Assembly: GCF_001039355.2 (NCBI RefSeq) | Contig: NW_019775497.1 | Location: forward strand, 195,610-224,677 | Source of the DNA: Lingula anatina | Lineage: Eukaryota > Brachiopoda > Lingulata > Lingulida > Lingulidae | Direction: 5' to 3' | Length of the DNA: 29,068 nt | Part shown: positions 8,851 to 24,292 of the stretch, one piece after another | Layout: every line of letters begins with the position of its first letter | How positions within the stretch are numbered: the stretch's first letter is position 1 | Program-made: the position numbers and the translations under genes | The notes under the pieces: model-generated | The model's input: only the letters and a program-made list of their open reading frames with translations | The model's database searches: none | Told to the model about the DNA's origin: nothing

Positions 8851-11800
8851 ATGGTTTCTCTCTCTTTGATGCTTTATGGAGGGCTAGTGATCTCAGTGCT
8901 TCTTTTATTTAAGAAAATGAGCAACGTTAAGAGTCCGTTTTTCAAAATTGGGTAAGTTAATTTAGATCGATTTTCATTTGAATGCCAAGTTTTACATTTA
9001 CATTTCCTTACACAGCGTTTAACTCTATTGTTATCATTACATTTAATGTTTTTATTAATGAAAGTAGAAGAAGAAGAATGTGTGACGAGACTATATGAAT
9101 GATCATGCTTACCAGTAGTCAAAATGGGGGCGTCTCGATAGTCCGAAGGTTCATTGGTCCGAAGGTTCATTGGTCCGAAAAGTGGTAACATTTTCATCGA
9201 TTTTTTAATCAAGGGTTCATTGGTCCGAAGGTTCTATAGTGAACATTCGGACCAATGAACCTTCGGACTATTGAACCTTCGGACTATCGCTACGGCCCCG
9301 TCAAAATGACCTTTCAGTTTTACATATATTTTGTTATTATTATTCTACTAATAATCCCTGATGTTTAGTTGCGATCCACTCGCTGTGAGCAAGTGACTCG
9401 GCGAGTGGATCAAACATTACTACGGTGTGGTGATAAAATGCTTCGTTTATGTGTATTGTGTAGTTGTGCTGCTAACTATCCATCAAAATATCTATATATT
9501 TATTTGATGCAGTTAGATGTAAAGTCCATGATCTGATGATTGTGCCTTGTACCGGTACATGTACCATGTATATATGTGAAGGTCTACGGACCTGTCTTAT
9601 CTTTGAGTAATATAACCACTTCCTCCATATACAAGTATTAATTGTGTATGTAATAAAGCTTCTTTTATGATTATATTGCAGTTTTCACTTTTCAGGTATT
9701 TCCTATACTCTCGCACAAGAATTGGTCAGTACTACTTCCAGAGGGAGTTGTCCAAAGCCAAACAGAAATTTGAACATGGCCATTCTGTTACACAGGACAC
9801 TCAGTTTGATGGTAATTAATAGAATAAGGCCACTGTTAGGAATATGTTTGTTTTACAGTGGCCCTTTATGCACCTGCAGGGGTGAAAGTTTTCAGGCTCA
9901 TGCCTGAGTTCAGGGTATTCGGTCTTCAGTTTGATTTTTTTCATATACCAGTATGGTCTTAATGTGATGAGATGTTGTATATTGAAAGCTATGTTTTTAG
10001 GATTTTCAGTTTTTAAAATTGTCATCCATGCACCTATGTGTCTTACTAAAATGCTCTGTGACTGTGAGCAGGCAAGTTCAGCATTTAGATTGAATTAAAC
10101 AGGGACTTTATATTGAACAAGGATAGATTAAAAGAATAATGAAAAGAAAAGAAATAAGTTTGTAATCTAGATTGATGATGAATGTACCAGTTGTTGAGCT
10201 CGCGACAGTAATATATATATATCGATTAGGTGACTTCAAAAAGGCAATTAAACATATTTTAATGAATTTTTTTTTAGTGTGAAATCGAAATTTTAATCTG
10301 TTCATGTGAACATAGTCAGAAGACAGGGAAGGTGTCAATTATTATTATTATTATTATCATTATTGTTATTATAATTTGGAACTATTTTATCTAAATCCAG
10401 TGAGTATTTTTTTCTAGGATTGAAGATCCATCCAATTCCAATGTCAGAAGACAACTATGCCTATCTTGTCATTGACCAGAAAAATGATGTCTCTGTGTTA
10501 GTGGACCCTGCAGATCCCGAAGTCGTCCAGGTATGACAAGACCTGTTCACATCCTGACTAACTTAGACCTGTCTAAATGACATCATCATATGGAGATTTT
10601 AAATACCACACAATCAAGTACTATTTGAAACCAAGGGATATTTGCATAAGGTTTTACAAATCTTATTCATTTGTTTCAAAGATAAAATGATATTCATTGC
10701 CGTTTCTTGTTGTCTTTATTTCACTCAATTAAAATTATGTTGATCAAGGTTTTATGAAATTTCTCAAGGTGGGTCAACTAAGGGGGTGGTGGGGGAGGTC
10801 CACTTTTTTTTAGAAAAAGCCCCTTTCCCTTTTTTGAAACTGTTCCCTGCAGACCTGATATGGTTCTTTTCATCTCCTTACTCAAAGACTGCATTCTCAA
10901 CGAATTGAGCCAGGCTTTACAAATCCTGAGAACTAAAAATGGCGGACATACATGAAAGAAAAACCGCCTAATCTTTTAATAGTCTCTCCGCCTCTCACAC
11001 GCCTCCCCACACGTCGTCCCTGCGGGGTACAGTAATTAAATCTCGGCTCCGTTCGCCATGCGGAAGCTACCTGAGAAATATTAAATGCGCATGCTCATCA
11101 GTTAAACTCGTGGTGAAGAAAGCATGGCGGCTGAAGGCAATCGAAGGAAAAAAGCTCTACTGTTCTATTATTTTTCAAAACAGAGACGAAAAAGGAATGA
11201 ATTGGCCCGTAGAGCAGCAATGAATCTACTATCTACAGAGATAATATCACCAGAGATATTCACGGAGATATTCATGTTCGGAGCCGAGATTGAATTACTG
11301 TACCCCGCAGGGACGACGTGTGGGGAGGCGTGTGAGAGGCGGAGAGACTATTAAAAGATAAGGCGGTTTTTCTTTCATGTACGTCCGCCATTTTTAGTTC
11401 TCAGGATTTGTAAAGCCTGGCTCAATTCGTTGAGAATGCGGTCAAAGCCAGTTCATAAATTTAAGCCATCTGTGCAGATCTATCAGAGAGATTTAATAAT
11501 TCTCTCTCTCTCTCTCTGTTTCTCTCTCTGTGCCTTTGCTTCTCTTCCCCCTCTCTCTCTCTCTCTCTCTGTTTTGATTCATGAAAGTATATAATATATT
11601 TATGAATTTCTAGGAACACATTGACAAGGAAAAGGCGACACCTTCAGCAATCCTGACAACACATAAACACTGGTGAGTGTGACAGAAATTTATGGTAAAC
11701 TGCTTTTATATGAAAATAGTATCTGTTACTTTTTTTAATGAATCATTATGGTAACCCCCTTTAAAGATATTAGGTTTTTGTTTTCTGTGGCTGAAGTTGC

Positions 11801-14800
11801 AATTCATTATGAATATGAACAAAGATGATGGCTTTTGGAGGGTTTACCCACTTTATGACATAAAAAAAAAGTCTTAAATGACGAAAAATTTAAATTATAA
11901 TGTCTCAGTCACTAGTCACCACGACTTGTGAAGGTTGCAGAAAACTACTGATTGCAGGCCCATAAGTATAGGGCATTGAGGGGGCTTAAAACAGCCTTTT
12001 TAGCCAGAAGAGGTCAGCTCTGAATCAACATTTGATTTAGACTGTGTCATTTCTCCAGCTGAGTCAGTTAAATGGTATAAAAAGGTTCATATTTTTCAGA
12101 AAAGGCCAATTTGGATGAGAATCAGAATATTACTGGCCAGAGATGAAACTATAGACAATGGAAATTTAATCTTCAAAGACAAGAAAATTTAACTTGTAAT
12201 TTAATTTGTAACTTAATACCAGCCTGTTGTCAAACCGAGTTCCTTATTTGGAAAGGTGGGTCCTGTCATAACTGGTATTTAATATTTAAATTAAATAAAT
12301 GTGTTTGATATTTAGATTAATGTATTACTTATAGGGATCACAGTGGGGGAAACAGTGAATTCAAGAGGAGATACAGGGACATTCTAATCTATGGAGGGGC
12401 CATGGATAGCATACCAGCTGTAACCAAGTAAGGTTCCATGGAGAGTTTACCAGCTATTACCATGTAACAGCTCTTTTTATGTAGGGTATTTTTTCTTTCA
12501 CGAGTAATATATTTCCTTGGTGCTTGTAGCTCAGGGCTTAAGTGGAAGCTCAGTTACACTAAAAATATTATGTATATCCTTTTAGAGGTTAAGAATCATT
12601 AAGAATGTAAGATCTAAATTTTAAAGTAAATATTATCACAGAACTACAATTTTACATTTTCTTTAAAAATTCTTGCACATTTTCTTCAGACTGAATTATT
12701 TTGAAAAAATCCATTTGAGTCAAGTCAGCAACACACACTTTGTGCAATTTTTGCATAACTGTTTGATATCACTTTTTAATTACTGAACATTTTTATCCAC
12801 ATTGAAAAGTACTATAGTACTGGTATACTACAGCCAAAAATTTTGGACATATCATAATTGAAACCTTTAATTATTAGTGACACTTTGTTATTCTAGCCCT
12901 GTCGCGGACGGTGACAACATCGAAGTGGGCAGTCTCAGGTTCCGGGTCAAGTTTACGCCTGGCCACACAGTGGGTCATGTGGTGTACATACTGGACGGTA
13001 GCCCCTTCAACTGCCCCAACAGCCTCTTTTCTGGTGACCACTTGTTTATCAGCGGTTGTGGTGAGTTTGGTTGGACAACTACAACTTTTCAGAATGATGT
13101 GATTTTTTCTTCAGTCAACAGCTAATATTGAGATAAGTTTTACCTCCAATATTTCCATGTCTATCAGGACATCTTCATTCTTATAACTCAACACAGCTGA
13201 TGAAATTCATCTCTGACTTACAACTTTTCAACTTCTAACTAAGACATTAGCAAGTGAGGCAACATGTGTCATTTGGGCAGCCATTAGCCTCAGAAAAAAT
13301 CCTATATTTCCAAAGACTGCTTGATGGCTTCCAAAATTTTTGGGTTGGTTGGTGGGCTTGTAAAAAAGAGTGGCGGATTTAGAAGGGGTCATGGGGGTCC
13401 TAACCCCCCCTTTCGGTTTCTGAAAAAAAAACAACACTCTAATATTTCCCTCTTGGACTTAGAATTTTGACTAGCTGATTTATAGTACTAAACTGTACCA
13501 AATGGCACAGTTCCCCCTCTAAAATACCAAAAAATTTTCGGTGGGCCTTCTGTGGGCCCCAAACCCCAAGCCCACCTGGGGGTTGGGGGGTGGGGTGATG
13601 GGTTAGGGGGGCTCGGCTTCGTATCCACAGCCCCCTGGATCCTGGATCCACCCCTGAATTGTTGACCAATTCACAATTTTAACCCATTGAAAAGATCGAA
13701 CCATACCACAGACTGATTTTTCACCAGATGTTCAAGGTTAAATCTCTGGGGCAATTTTATACATTTCCTTAATGTACTGTACCAGAAACCATTTATGATA
13801 TAAAGAAACAAATGGGCATACCTGATACATGGAAATTTTAAGGGGTGAAGCTGGCCAGGCCTGTAGCCGGGGGGGAGTTCAGGGGGTTCGAAAGAACCAC
13901 CCCTTTTGCTGGGAAAAGGTCCACTCTGGGTAAATTTTGATCAAGGTACATGAAGTTTTTATGGGAAAAGGTCCACTTTTTCAGAAAAAGAACCCCCCTT
14001 TTAAAATTGCTGGTTATGGGCCTGCTGGCCCTCATAATCTTTCAAAGTCAGTCCATGAAAATGCTTATTTTAGAAGCAATACACATCCAGTGCACATCCC
14101 AGGGAGACATATTCAATGCTATTTTGATTCTTGAATTTTTTTTAGGCAGAATGTTTGAAGGTCCTCCCACTACCATGCTGAGGTCACTGGATAGCCTGCT
14201 GGAGTTGTCAGACTGCACATTAGTATGGCCAGGTGAGTTCTCAGGTTATTCAGGGGCGCATCCAGAAAAATTTTCTGACAGTCTTCCAAATTATCTTTGT
14301 TGATCCTTCCTCCATTTTTGACCATCTTCCGACAGAACAAAATTAGATACCTGTTAATGTAAACTTAAAAATTTGACCGTCTTCCGGAAGACCCAGAGGA
14401 CGGCCTAAATCTGCCCCTGTAATTAGTATGGCCAGGTGAGTTATCAGGTTATTGGTATAGCCAGGTGAGTTCTCAGGTTACAAGTTGTTAGTTTTCAACA
14501 CCTTATGGGGCTGTACCCTCCCCAGGAAAGTACTAAAACATTTTGTCTTAAACCATGGTTAGCACGTAGAACATAAGACTAAGCTGTGCTGTGTTTGACA
14601 TGCAACATGCACATCAAAAAAAAAAAAAATATATATATGCACTTCGCCTGCGGCTCGACAACAACCTCATTATATTTCACATACAGCTCGGTGACTCGTA
14701 TTGTATCTGTCACTTAATGTCATCTTTTATGAGACAGTGAAATGTGGTGTATAAGAACCAGGCTTTTTTCTTTTATTTACGTTAAAATATCCCCCATATT

Positions 14801-15518
14801 TAATTTACTGAGGATAGCAGGTTATAACAGTCAACAAAACCTGCAACCTTTAATTTTTATCTCTTAATTCCAGGACACGAGTATGCCAGAGATAACCTGG
14901 AGTTCTCGTCCCACCTGGAGCCTGATAATGAGGAGATTAAGGAGAAACTGGCACGTGTTCTACAGCTGAGGCAGTCTAGGGCCTGCACCGTAGGTTCCAT
15001 TCTCTGTTGAAACGTAAATTCTAAATTTAAATGGATATTTATGCTTTATAATATTTTAGGTCAATTTGTTATCTTTTCAGTTTGATCCCTTAGAGGTTTA
15101 CTGGATTAAATGTGTGTGTATGTGCTTGTGTGCGCACACGTGTGCACGTGTGTGTATGCATGTACAGTTGGATCAGTTGTCAATTCTCCCTGTGTGCTAT
15201 TATTGGATTAAATTAGACCAGTTATTATTGCACCTTTCATGCTGAATATTGGTTTAAGTTAAACCAGTTGTGAACAGGCCTTGTCTGCTGTAATTGGATT
15301 AATTTGGACCAGTCATGAACACACCTTTTGTACTGCAGGCTCCATCCAACATGGGGGAAGAGAAGAAACTGAACCCATTCCTGAGAACCAGTGAGGAGAA
15401 AATGTTGCAAATCTTGGGCTTTGAACAAAAACCAACAGTTGAGGAAAACTTTGCAGTCAGGGCCAAGGCACTGGCAGAGATCAGAGAGAGGAAAGACAAG
15501 TTCAAATATAAATTGTAA
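8851..15518 (+). CDS. PNKD: PNKD-like metallo-beta-lactamase-fold hydrolase (complete, 9 exons)
   Basis: Exons: 8851-8951, 9696-9811, 10418-10530, 11614-11672, 12335-12427, 12897-13060, 14146-14232, 14874-14989, 15339-15518. They sum to 1029 nt (342 residues), every junction is GT-AG and every phase agrees. Residues 4-20 are a hydrophobic membrane segment followed by KKMSNVKS. Exon 2 (YFLYSRTRIGQYYFQREL) matches the juxta-domain region of animal PNKD. The glyoxalase II-type fold follows: THKHWDH (His127, His129, Asp131, His132), PGHTVGH (His184), FSGDHLF (Asp208) and WPGHEY (His246), so all expected metal ligands are present. The end (NPFLRTSEEKM) matches the glyoxalase II-type C-terminal helical region. 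PNKD is the orthologue of the human protein altered in paroxysmal non-kinesigenic dyskinesia; it resembles hydroxyacylglutathione hydrolase, but its natural substrate is unsettled. The first in-frame ATG after the stop at 8794 was taken as start; a further 5' exon cannot be excluded. Confidence 0.93.
9126..9299. repeat. Foldback element built of GGTCCGAAGGTTCATT repeats
   Basis: The left arm has tandem GGTTCATTGGTCCGAA units and the right arm has their reverse complement (TTCGGACCAATGAACC, CTTCGGACTATTGAACC). Outer ends pair as GGGGGCGTCTCGATAGTCC with GGACTATCGCTACGGCCCC. It lies in PNKD intron 1 and has no coding capacity, so it is a MITE-like palindromic element. Confidence 0.85.
9373..9411. 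repeat. Perfect 11-bp inverted repeat (hairpin) in PNKD intron 1
   Basis: GATCCACTCGC at 9373-9383 pairs perfectly with GCGAGTGGATC at 9401-9411 across a 17-nt spacer. It may be a remnant of a foldback element or a structured intronic motif. Confidence 0.8.
10339..10376. repeat. (ATT)n microsatellite
   Basis: ATT/ATC repeats in PNKD intron 2. Confidence 0.9.
10888..11442. mobile_element. 555-bp non-autonomous DNA element with 164-bp inverted repeats
   Basis: The left arm 10888-11051 and right arm 11279-11442 are near-perfect reverse complements: 164 bp each, ends ACTGCATTCTCAACG and CGTTGAGAATGCGGT. The flanking CAAAG at 10883-10887 and 11443-11447 looks like a 5-bp target-site duplication (6 bp if the neighbouring T is counted). 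The 227-bp centre contains a short frame starting MAAEGNRRKKAL, with a basic QRRKRNELARRA stretch, that runs into the right arm. This may be the start of an ancestral transposase or simply chance. It lies in PNKD intron 3. The superfamily is not assigned. Confidence 0.9.
11500..11570. repeat. (CT)n microsatellite near PNKD exon 4 acceptor
   Basis: Two CT-rich tracts end about 45 bp before the acceptor of exon 4 (exon starts 11614) and may act as an extended pyrimidine region. Confidence 0.9.
13370..13663. repeat. Dispersed element, GGCGGATTTAG family, copy 2
   Basis: It shares with 8040-8330 the head (AGTGGCGGATTTAG), G/C-run, CCAAAAAATTTTCGG middle and G-rich tail. It ends with GGATCCACCCCTG. 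It lies in PNKD intron 6. Confidence 0.85.
13853..14030. repeat. Inverted-repeat element, GGTCCACTTTTTCAGAAAAAG type
   Basis: The ends are imperfect inverted repeats (GGCCAGGCCTGTAGCC and GGGCCTGCTGGCC region). The middle holds GGGGGTTCGAAAGAACCACCCC and two copies of GGGAAAAGGTCCACT. A related fragment (GGTCCACTTTTTTTTAGAAAAAG) occurs near 10798. It lies in PNKD intron 6, about 115 bp before exon 7. Confidence 0.75.
14219..14480 (+). repeat. PNKD exon 7 donor region present in three tandem copies
   Basis: The boundary ATTAGTATGGCCAG|GTGAGT plus TCTCAGGTTATT occurs at 14219-14250 (the true exon end). It recurs almost unchanged at 14422-14453 and in shorter form at 14454-14480. Copies 1 and 2 are separated by a short inverted-repeat element. 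All three keep CCAG|GTGAGT. Confidence 0.9.
14251..14419. mobile_element. Short inverted-repeat element inserted at a splice-donor duplication
   Basis: The ends CAGGGGCGCATCCAG and CTAAATCTGCCCCTG are imperfect inverted repeats. The middle has related copies of GACCATCTTCCG and GACCGTCTTCCGG. It is 169 bp, non-coding, and probably a MITE. Confidence 0.75.
15114..15340. repeat. GT-rich tract and tandem repeat of about 62 bp running into PNKD exon 9 acceptor
   Basis: After a GT/AC-rich tract (15114-15166), units with ATTGGATTAAATTAGACCAG, ATTGGTTTAAGTTAAACCAG and ATTGGATTAATTTGGACCAG recur at about 60-bp intervals. The last unit supplies the acceptor TTTTGTACTGCAG of exon 9. Confidence 0.8.
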
Positions 15519-17180
15519 CAAAGGCGGAAGAATTTCATTGGACAGTTGTCAACAGAGTTTAAGCATAGATTGATTGTTCCAGTAGCAGTAGCAAACTTTT
15601 TCACGAAGTATAAAAGTGAAATATTTATCAGATCCTACTTGGTCAAGGATCTGTGACCCTCGGTCATGACCTTACTGTATGACCCCAGGTCAGGGGTCGT
15701 GACCTCACTGAATGACCCCAGGTCAGGGGTCATGTCCTTATTGTCTGACCCCATGTCAGGGGTTGTGACCTCACTGTATGACCCTATGTCAGGGGTGATA
15801 ACCCCAAAGGAATATACCTACAGGTAGTACATGCAAATATTTCACTTTATACAGTCTAAACTCAAAACCAACTTTTTTTGGGAAATGAGCCCCAGATTAC
15901 ATTGGACAGGGAATCTCATAAGTTTTTCACATGTCAGAGAAACTGTTAAGCAAAAATGAAACTGCAATTGATTGTGATTGCTTTCAGTACTGGCTGCTTT
16001 TTTTTCAAATCTATTTTTTCTTGAGATAAAAAGCAATGTTTACTCCTCACTAATTATTGCCTTACTTGTCCTGCACCTAGATTAGATGTTTTAAACCATT
16101 TCTGATGAAATTAGTTGATTCTAAATGGCAGATGTCTTCCTGACATTTTATACAAAAGAAAAATAACCAACAGGCATTTTTTATTTATTAAGGGGTATAA
16201 TCATTTTAAAGGTCTGAATCAGGAAAGACAATAAACTTTGTTGAATACTATGACATGAAAATATGATTCTGGGACATTTTCAAATTAAAAAAAAAGCTTC
16301 AACTTTTCATATTTACGGTCTGTTGTCCTACGTGTACACTGCTCTGTACCCTGAGTAACTGGACATACCACTGTATGACAGACAGCATGCTGACAGTAGA
16401 GAGGTGCATTAACAGTGACCTCTCACATCCAGGGTACTGCTCTGATGCTGGGCAACTGAAAATTTACATACTTATTATTTATTAATTTCCAGTAAGCAAA
16501 AGTTATCGCATCAAATGGGATGGTATACTGTTCCATTTTTTTTCAAAGTGAAAGGGATTCATCTCAGTAAATATATACAAAAACTGCAGCTCTCCTTAAG
16601 GACCAAATGCATTGCAAAACTATTAGATTTTAATTATTTTGTTTTGATCAACTTATCATTGCTATCTGTACAAGGAAGTTGCCTTTTTTTGTAAAATTAA
16701 TGTAAATGGTCCAGGAGTAATTTTGTTATTAAAGGTCATGAAAAAACAAACGTAAAACATTTTGCAATATTAATATATAAATGCCAGTGGTCGGTACCGT
16801 TTTTATTTATTATTATTTTTAATTGTAAAATGTCAGTTGCTGTCAGGTGATTGCTCATCCCTCCGTTTTGATTTTCATCGAATGTTTTTGTAATTTCTTT
16901 GTTTTGTGTTCATGTTTTTATAAAATAACTTGCAAATAACGAGTTCAGCATGTTTTGATAAAAGCAGGCATTTTGACAAAAAATTTGAATTATTTTAACG
17001 TTTCATGTTAGAGATGCATTTTGAAGAGTACAAAATGTTTGTAAAGCCATGTGACCAACTTTTTAAGATTTGTATAATAATAAAGAATTTTTTAACAATT
17101 TGTCAGTTTCTATTATTTTGAATTCAGTAGGTTTTATATGTGTGTGCATTTTAAACACTGCTGCAGCTGTATTAAATAAA
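15519..17180 (+). other. PNKD: PNKD 3' untranslated/flanking region
   Basis: No coding sequence was found. Candidate AATAAA poly(A) signals occur at 16230-16235, 17079-17084 and 17175-17180, so the 3' UTR could be about 0.7-1.7 kb. It contains the 33-bp tandem repeat described separately. Confidence 0.6.
15655..15806. repeat. 33-bp tandem repeat with GGTCA half-sites, PNKD 3' region
   Basis: Units starting TGACCCCAGGTCAGGGGTC occur at 15680, 15713, 15746 and 15779 (exactly 33 bp apart), with a degenerate copy before. Each contains overlapping direct and inverted RGGTCA-like motifs, for example AGGTCA-G-GGGTCA at 15720-15732 (DR1 arrangement). Confidence 0.95.
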
Positions 17181-18128
17181 ACTTTGGTTGTAACATATCA
17201 TGTTGTATTGGGCTCATATCCTCTAGAATTGAAATATGTGCATCTTGCATTTTTTTTTTTTTTTTAACTAGATATTACAACTTTGTTTTCATAGTGGGTG
17301 AAGAAAATGAAACCATATTTAACATGTGCCTGGATACAGATTCAGTTTTTGACTGTAAACTTAGACCCCATTCCCACAGATTTTAGATCGATCCATCCCT
17401 GTGGGGAGTCTCACTAGATTACTGTAAGCTTAGCCGGCTTAAGCGTCTGTCCCGCCTACTAAAAGCTGTAAGGGGGTAATTAACTATGGTGCCCCCAGGA
17501 AGTTAGGTCGATCTAAATCTAAATCTCTGGATCGATCTAAATCTCTGGGAATGCACCCTGAGTGATACATGATACATATGAATACCAGTGAAGCTGCTTC
17601 TCTTAAACAACAGGGGAAATGATTGAGGGAATTTGTGAGAAACATGCTCATCACCTTATTAAAAAAGCAATCCTGTGTTTAAGTTAAATATTTGTTTAAT
17701 CAATTTTCCCATTCCACTTAACCAAAACTCTTTACACTGAATGTTTATTCCCCCTTTTTGTTTGGTTCAACTCCCCTCTGACACTTTTATGCAAACCTTG
17801 AATGTTATTCCATTTTTACAGTTCAACTCAGCTCCGCGTATATGTAAAAAAAACAAAAACAAAAACAAAAAAAAAACATTGAATGTGTTACCCCTTTTCA
17901 AAGTTCAACATGGCTCTAAGTTGCGAAATAAAAAAAAAGAATAAAAAAGTCAAATGTCTCATCCCGTTTTTTGGTTCAATTCAGCTCCAAGTTTCTCACA
18001 AAATCCTTGAATATGTGATCCCAATTCTACCATGCTTCCTTCCCAGCCTCTGCGGTTCTTAGCTTTTCCTGACGCCCTTTTTTTGTCATTTTTCAGTTCA
18101 TAGTTACCACTATAAATTACCAATTGTA
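17181..18128. other. PNKD-LSM12 convergent 3' region
   Basis: Contains a short inverted-repeat element, T- and A-rich tracts (17251-17265, 17847-17876) and repeated CCCTTTTTGGTTCAACTC-like phrases. On the minus strand AATAAA at 17749-17744 is a possible LSM12 poly(A) signal, about 380 bp after its stop. Confidence 0.5.
17369..17552. mobile_element. Short inverted-repeat element with GATCGATC ends
   Basis: CATTCCCACAGATTTTAGAT followed by CGATCC pairs with GGATCGATCTAAATCTCTGG followed by GAATG at the other end. It is about 184 bp and non-coding, a MITE-like element in the intergenic region. Confidence 0.8.
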
Positions 18129-22795
<4,667 letters not shown>

Positions 22796-22826
22796 TACGG
22801 TCATAGGGTGAGCAGTTCAGTACAAG

Positions 22827-24261
22827 ATGAGTGAGTTCACCACCAGCTACCAGCCTCTCCCGGCCTCTGGGTATGAGGAAGACGAAGTGGACACCCCTCA
22901 CATGGAGACTGATGTCTTAATTCATGTTGTCCCAGAGGAGAGCAGCAAATGTAAGTTTTGAGAAAATAATAGTAAATTACTAGCATATATATATATATAT
23001 ATATGTATATGACAGTGGTGATGATGATGATGACAATCAGAGCTTGACACTAACTTTTTTTCTCCACTAGTCGGTAAGGTCCAGTAAATATTACAAAGGT
23101 TACTTGGCGTATTAAATTTTAATTGTCCTTCAGGACAGCAGCCACTGTGATTCACTGACCCGAAATTGGTTTTCAGTGGCCCCGGGCAAATGGGCTACCT
23201 TTAATGTCAAACCCAGATAATGAAAATGATGATGGTGATGGTCGTAGTCACTTGTCATTTTTGGTTGAATTATTTGTCTTAACTTTCAATTTTTCAAACC
23301 TGTTATTTCCTTTCAGTGTCGTGATGATAAATATACATTATAGGTTGTCATGAATTGAAATTTTTATAATTAATTTAATCATAATGTGAACTTGCCTGAA
23401 GGATTGGCAAATTTTCTAAACTAAACGGAAGTGAATACAGCCTTAAAAGATATGTTGTTTTGTTTTTATTTAGCACGCTGGAATCATATCGAGAATCTGG
23501 ATGAGTTTTTTGCCAGGGTTTATCAATATCATCAGAGGAATGGATTTTTCTGCATGGTGCTTGAAGATGTGCTTCAGCTGTTGTAAGTGACATTATGTGG
23601 GTTATGACTTGTTCACAGCTGGTCTTAATTAAAACTAAAATGTATGTCATTGACAGCTTGAACACACAAAGACCACAAGTCTGTATATATATAGTATATA
23701 TATTCATCTATATCTTGGTCTTTATAAGTCTCAGCTCATGCCATAATTAATTTAATTTTGGGTGGCCTGTTTCAGAGAACCGGTGAATCCCCTGCAGACC
23801 TTTTGAAAAGTAAAATTAAATTTTTATAAAATCCAGTTGTATTTCTTGTTCTTTTTGTTCTTTCTTTCCTCTTTCAATTTTTTTTCTAAGATCAAACTTT
23901 GAAAAGTAATTTGGAAAAAAAATCTTGCTGTAGCCTTTTCTTTAAAAATCTTTCTTCTTTCCAATTAATTTTTTTTATGATCAAATTTTCTTCTTTATTT
24001 TAGGCAATTTGTATTCGTGATACTTTTCTCATCATACCTGATAGAGTGCGTCAAGTATGACGTGGTGTTTGATGAGATATATCGTAACAATACACACGGT
24101 CACCACAAGGTCACCATAGCAGAGTCTGTTATACCATTAGACCAGTGTGTTAGTAGGTGAGTGGCATTAGTTCAAAACTGGGTATCTTAGAAGAAGTTGT
24201 ACACAAGTCACATATTGCGTACTTATTATTGAGACCATCTGTTTTTGCCACAGACTGTAAT

Positions 24262-24292
<31 letters not shown>

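Noticed and set aside
7001-8951. Joining the plus-strand exon at 7001-7045 to the first PNKD exon
   Set aside because: The phases do not match: entering at 8831 in phase 0 hits a TGA within the exon.
9722-10025. Open frames on both strands around PNKD exon 2
   Set aside because: They are out of the frame that matches PNKD and extend into intron.
11124-11354. Plus-strand frame starting MAAEGNRRKKAL as a gene
   Set aside because: It lies in the centre and right arm of an inverted-repeat element, and half of it is the arm itself. Kept only as a feature of the element.
12524-12545. tRNA-like A box (CTTGTAGCTCAGGGCTTA)
   Set aside because: No B box and no cloverleaf can be formed downstream.
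13838-14303. Open frames overlapping PNKD intron 6 and exon 7
   Set aside because: They cover an inverted-repeat element and read exon 7 together with intron. The exon is better explained by its splice sites.
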